Below the pieces are notes generated by a model. The model saw only the letters and a program-made list of their open reading frames with translations. It ran no database searches and was not told the DNA's origin. This document shows, in pieces, positions 7,196 to 9,170 of a stretch of DNA of 9,170 bases; positions within the stretch are counted from its first letter, which is position 1, and each line of letters starts with the position of its first letter. The translations under genes and the position numbers were made by a program. This DNA comes from an uncultured Spirochaetaceae bacterium (GTDB lineage: Bacteria > Spirochaetota > Spirochaetia > Sphaerochaetales > Sphaerochaetaceae): positions 1-9,170 of the forward strand of contig CALXON010000023.1 of NCBI GenBank assembly GCA_944389985.1, written 5' to 3'.

Positions 7196-8509
7196 TTAAA
7201 GCTCTGAAGGACTGATAACCCCACTATCTGGAAGTTCAATAGTACCATCTTTTCTGTAGCCGAAATATTCTGAATTGCTGACTGCCATAGAAAGATCCAG
7301 ATTCTCAAGTTCGGCCATAGGCGTACTTTCTGCTGTCTCTTCCGCATAATATACATTTCCTGATGCAGAGAATGATGCATTACCCTTAGTGTTAGCGATA
7401 TACACAACAGTGTTTTTTACATGATTGATGACCTTGTTATCTATCATAACCACAGAAGCACCGCCTTGAAGTCCCTGAATGACATATGCATTTCCACCCC
7501 ACGTTTCATAAGAATCACAGTCTCTATCTGTGTTATTAGAGAATTCAATTCTTCCCAGATGATATCCCCCTGCAAAATTGAATCCAATAGAGCACTTTTC
7601 TATGGTATTGTTTTTTCCTGTGAATCCTTTGCTCTGAAAAATGAGAACTCCACTTCCATATGAACTGAAATTACAATTCTCAACAGTTATATCATTCCAG
7701 ATAGAATCGGTTCCTCTGTCCTGCACATAGAATCTTATGCCACAGTGAGTTGCATCTGTATTATCACGTCCTTTGAAAGTGCAATCTTTTATCACTATAT
7801 CGGAATAGGTGTTCGTCTGATTTTTTCCAGTTGACATCAGAATTCCTTTTCCCGTGAATTCGAGTCCCGAAATGAGAAGACCATATTCATAGCTTCCTTT
7901 GGAGATGCTGACTCCGCTGTTTCCTGCTTTAATATCAATTGCATAACCATAATCGTTTGTAGTGGTGTCTGCCTGCGCGATAGAAGCTCCTTCTGCACCA
8001 ATTATAGCGATACCTGAAAGCTCTTTAGGAGATGTTGCCCCATCAGTATTTTTAAGGACAAAATTTTTATAATTTCCTGCGCGTAAAAATAGCGTAGCCC
8101 CATTTCCAATGGAATCAAGGATCTTCTGGGCTACTTCCTGACTATCTGCAATAAATACAGAATCATTCCAATTTGTCACAGAATCAATGGCCGTGGAATC
8201 AGCTATATATTCACTGTTTTCGGAGAACAATTCTTTTGATGTTTCTCCACACTCTGAGCATATATAATGGACATAAATCCCATCAGATTCTTCTGAGTAA
8301 TGGCTTACCTGCCAGTCATGATTATGTGGGGTTGTTTCGGGCTTAGATGGGCTTGAATCACTTCCGGGAAGCCAGCCAATCGGAAGAATAACATTGGAAC
8401 AAGATGCAAACGTAAAAGCAAATACGAAGAACAGAATGGCAATTGCTATCTTTCGCTCTTTAAATTCCCTTCTCTCTCTCTCATCAGAACCTCCTCTGAG
8501 AATAATCAA
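7196..8509 (-). CDS. Surface lipoprotein with right-handed beta-helix domain; translation start apparently frameshifted
   Basis: The open frame runs from a TTG at 8509 (437 residues). The first part is basic, then a hydrophobic stretch (IAIAILFFVFAFTF, 21-34) ends in a lipobox with C37 as the probable lipidated residue, so the protein is exported and membrane anchored. A Ser/Pro-rich linker (45-61) leads to a small His/Cys module (HNHDW at 62-66, CSEC at 84-87). From about residue 120 come repeated strand-turn units (IVIKDCTF, ITVENCNF, NTIEKCSI) typical of right-handed parallel beta-helix proteins. No lyase active site is recognisable, so function is unknown; binding or degrading glycans is one possibility. 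The TTG has no Shine-Dalgarno sequence and sits at the expected transcription start. A good SD/ATG at 8484 is out of frame by the (GA)6 tract. GC content is clearly lower than in the plus-strand operon. Confidence 0.8.
   Translation of the reverse strand: MIILRGGSDERERREFKERKIAIAILFFVFAFTFASCSNVILPIGWLPGSDSSPSKPETTPHNHDWQVSHYSEESDGIYVHYICSECGETSKELFSENSEYIADSTAIDSVTNWNDSVFIADSQEVAQKILDSIGNGATLFLRAGNYKNFVLKNTDGATSPKELSGIAIIGAEGASIAQADTTTNDYGYAIDIKAGNSGVSISKGSYEYGLLISGLEFTGKGILMSTGKNQTNTYSDIVIKDCTFKGRDNTDATHCGIRFYVQDRGTDSIWNDITVENCNFSSYGSGVLIFQSKGFTGKNNTIEKCSIGFNFAGGYHLGRIEFSNNTDRDCDSYETWGGNAYVIQGLQGGASVVMIDNKVINHVKNTVVYIANTKGNASFSASGNVYYAEETAESTPMAELENLDLSMAVSNSEYFGYRKDGTIELPDSGVISPSEL
8471..8482 (-). 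repeat. (GA)6 dinucleotide tract directly after the ATG of the lipoprotein gene
   Basis: Twelve bases of pure (TC)6 on the plus strand read as (GA)6 on the minus strand, starting with the G of ATG 8484-8482. In the present length the ATG frame ends after 12 codons. Removing one GA unit, or adding two, joins the ATG to the lipoprotein frame. Confidence 0.9.
8490..8495 (-). promoter_or_regulatory. Strong Shine-Dalgarno serving ATG 8484
   Basis: AGGAGG on the minus strand (8495-8490) is followed by five bases and ATG (8484-8482). It is the only well-formed start signal near the lipoprotein gene, but the ATG lies in another frame. Confidence 0.75.
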
Positions 8510-8513
8510 GATG

Positions 8514-8543
8514 ATTGTATGGTAAGCCCCTTTAATGTAGCAA
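8514..8543 (-). promoter_or_regulatory. Predicted promoter of the lipoprotein gene
   Basis: On the minus strand, TTGCTA (8543-8538), an 18-base spacer and TACAAT (8519-8514, five of six consensus bases) are present. Transcription should begin near 8507, leaving the AGGAGG and ATG 8484 inside the mRNA but placing the in-frame TTG 8509 at or before its 5' end. Confidence 0.45.
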
Positions 8544-8732
8544 GGTTTGAGGCTTTATTCTGGTAAAAACTTTTTGCAAATCAAAACATCATCGGTTGTT
8601 ATAGGATCTTTTTTCCTAGGTGTGTAATAATTCTGACCGATTTCGCCTCTTTTCAGATACTGATTTTACTGATGATATCTATACAGCAAGTGTTTGTTTG
8701 AATAGGCAGACCATGGGTATAGAATTGTTTTC

Positions 8733-8761
8733 TTTACGATTCTGTATATACAAATTAAACT
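8733..8761 (+). promoter_or_regulatory. Predicted brnTA promoter
   Basis: TTTACG (8733-8738), a 17-base spacer and TAAACT (8756-8761) precede the brnT ribosome binding site by eight bases. Both hexamers are imperfect. The spacer contains a 10-base palindrome, as expected for an autorepressed toxin-antitoxin promoter. Confidence 0.35.
8743..8752. promoter_or_regulatory. Candidate BrnA operator palindrome
   Basis: TGTATATACA is a perfect 10-base inverted repeat lying between the predicted -35 and -10 of brnTA. BrnA antitoxins are dimeric DNA-binding proteins that autoregulate their operon, so this is the natural operator candidate. AT-rich palindromes of this size also occur by chance. Confidence 0.35.
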
Positions 8762-8781
8762 ATACATAGAAGGAGCTCTAG

Positions 8782-9066
8782 GTGTTTGAATGGGACGAGA
8801 ACAAGAATCAGAGGAATATTCATATTCATGGAGTTTCTTTCAGTGAAGCGATGGAAGCTTTGGAAGATCCTGATCGTATCGAATTCTATGATGAAGCTCA
8901 TTCTTCGTATGAAGACCGATACATATGTCTTGGAGCATCGTCCAGATTACTTCTGATGGTTGTATTTACAGACAGAAGAGGAAATACAAGAATTATTTCG
9001 GCTCGTGAAGCCCTGAGCAAAGAGAGAAGGAGGTATTATGAAGAATATAGAAGAACTCATGGCTAA
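8782..9066 (+). CDS. brnT: BrnT family type II toxin (RelE-like ribonuclease)
   Basis: BrnT toxins are small RelE-fold ribonucleases that inhibit translation and are neutralised by BrnA. The 94-residue product has the standard family layout: FEWDENKNQRN at the N-terminus, HGVSFSEAMEALEDP (17-31), a central RYICLG strand, LLMVVFTDR, then RIISAREALSKERRRYYEE (70-88). The start is GTG 8782, with AAGGAG six bases upstream (8770-8775). The frame overlaps brnA by 29 bases, giving the usual toxin-first order of this family. The toxin reads as intact. Composition is AT-richer than the glpK operon, consistent with a mobile accessory module. Confidence 0.92.
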   Translation: MFEWDENKNQRNIHIHGVSFSEAMEALEDPDRIEFYDEAHSSYEDRYICLGASSRLLLMVVFTDRRGNTRIISAREALSKERRRYYEEYRRTHG

Positions 9067-9170
9067 ATATGAAAGCAATGCGCGTCCGGATTCTGAGATC
9101 AATACTTCAGATATTCCTGCCTTGACCGATGAGCAGCTTGCACTTTTCAGACCCATAAAGAAGATGACAT
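9038..9170 (+). CDS. brnA: BrnA family antitoxin, 3' truncated by window end
   Basis: An open frame starts at ATG 9038, four bases after a perfect AAGGAGG (9027-9033), and runs off the window after 44 codons. The stretch IPALTDEQLALFRPIKK matches the N-terminal region of BrnA antitoxins, which precedes their ribbon-helix-helix DNA-binding part; that part is beyond the window. It overlaps the end of brnT by 29 bases. An internal ATG at 9059 would shorten the overlap to 8 bases but lacks its own ribosome binding site. It should bind BrnT and repress the shared promoter. Confidence 0.85.
   Translation, partial: MKNIEELMAKYESNARPDSEINTSDIPALTDEQLALFRPIKKMT

Noticed and set aside
7196..8509. Calling the beta-helix lipoprotein a pectate lyase
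   Set aside because: Beta-helix repeats are present, but no recognisable calcium-binding or catalytic residue set of the polysaccharide lyase families was seen.
8602..8618. TAGGA / TCCTA inverted repeat with a T-rich loop, a possible terminator
   Set aside because: Only five base pairs, the T run is in the loop instead of after the stem, and no gene ends there.
8713..8769. Short 18-codon ORF (ATG 8713 to TAG 8767) ahead of brnT, a possible leader peptide
   Set aside because: It runs through the predicted brnTA promoter and operator, so it would not be on the brnTA transcript, and its ribosome binding site is poor.
1..9170. CRISPR arrays, tRNA/rRNA genes, insertion sequences or prophage genes
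   Set aside because: No regularly spaced repeats, no transposase or integrase motifs, and no cloverleaf or rRNA segments noticed on either strand.

Overview
The window looks like a bacterial chromosome segment, most likely from a gut-type spirochaete. The evidence is indirect. A cdaA–cdaR(ybbR)–acpS gene order is, as far as I recall, also found in Borrelia. There is a long cytoplasmic M16C protease. Arginine and isoleucine codons are strongly biased to AGG/AGA and ATA. A lipoprotein has a loose Phe-Ala-Ser-Cys lipobox. I would not name a genus.

Left part (1-4045): the 3' end of an unrecognised plus-strand gene meets the endonuclease IV gene nfo (minus strand) tail to tail, with overlapping stop codons. 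nfo is divergent from a large M16C (PreP/HypA-like) metallopeptidase gene. The short gap between them holds what reads as a compact back-to-back promoter pair sharing one -35 element. Both -10 boxes sit only 6-7 bases from the start codons, which suggests leaderless mRNAs.

Central part (4070-7141): an apparent operon, glpK–cdaA–cdaR–acpS, has tight or overlapping junctions. It encodes glycerol kinase, a membrane diadenylate cyclase (c-di-AMP), its single-YbbR-domain partner, and holo-ACP synthase. Together these connect glycerol 3-phosphate supply, acyl carrier protein activation and c-di-AMP envelope signalling. glpK also appears to start leaderless, from an extended -10. The internal genes cdaA and cdaR use strong Shine-Dalgarno sequences, and acpS is coupled by an ATGA overlap.

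Right part (7142-9170): composition drops from about 57% GC to about 43% in the 60-base samples I counted. A minus-strand surface lipoprotein gene with a beta-helix fold is followed by a shared-stop-region terminator. Its only well-placed ATG (good Shine-Dalgarno, good promoter) opens directly into a (GA)6 tract and is out of frame with the lipoprotein. Loss of one GA unit would put it exactly in frame, so this is a candidate phase-variable (currently OFF) gene, or else a sequencing indel. The window ends with a BrnT/BrnA type II toxin-antitoxin module, truncated in brnA, with a palindromic candidate operator inside its promoter.

The findings most worth checking are the GA-tract switch on the lipoprotein and the three leaderless-looking promoters.
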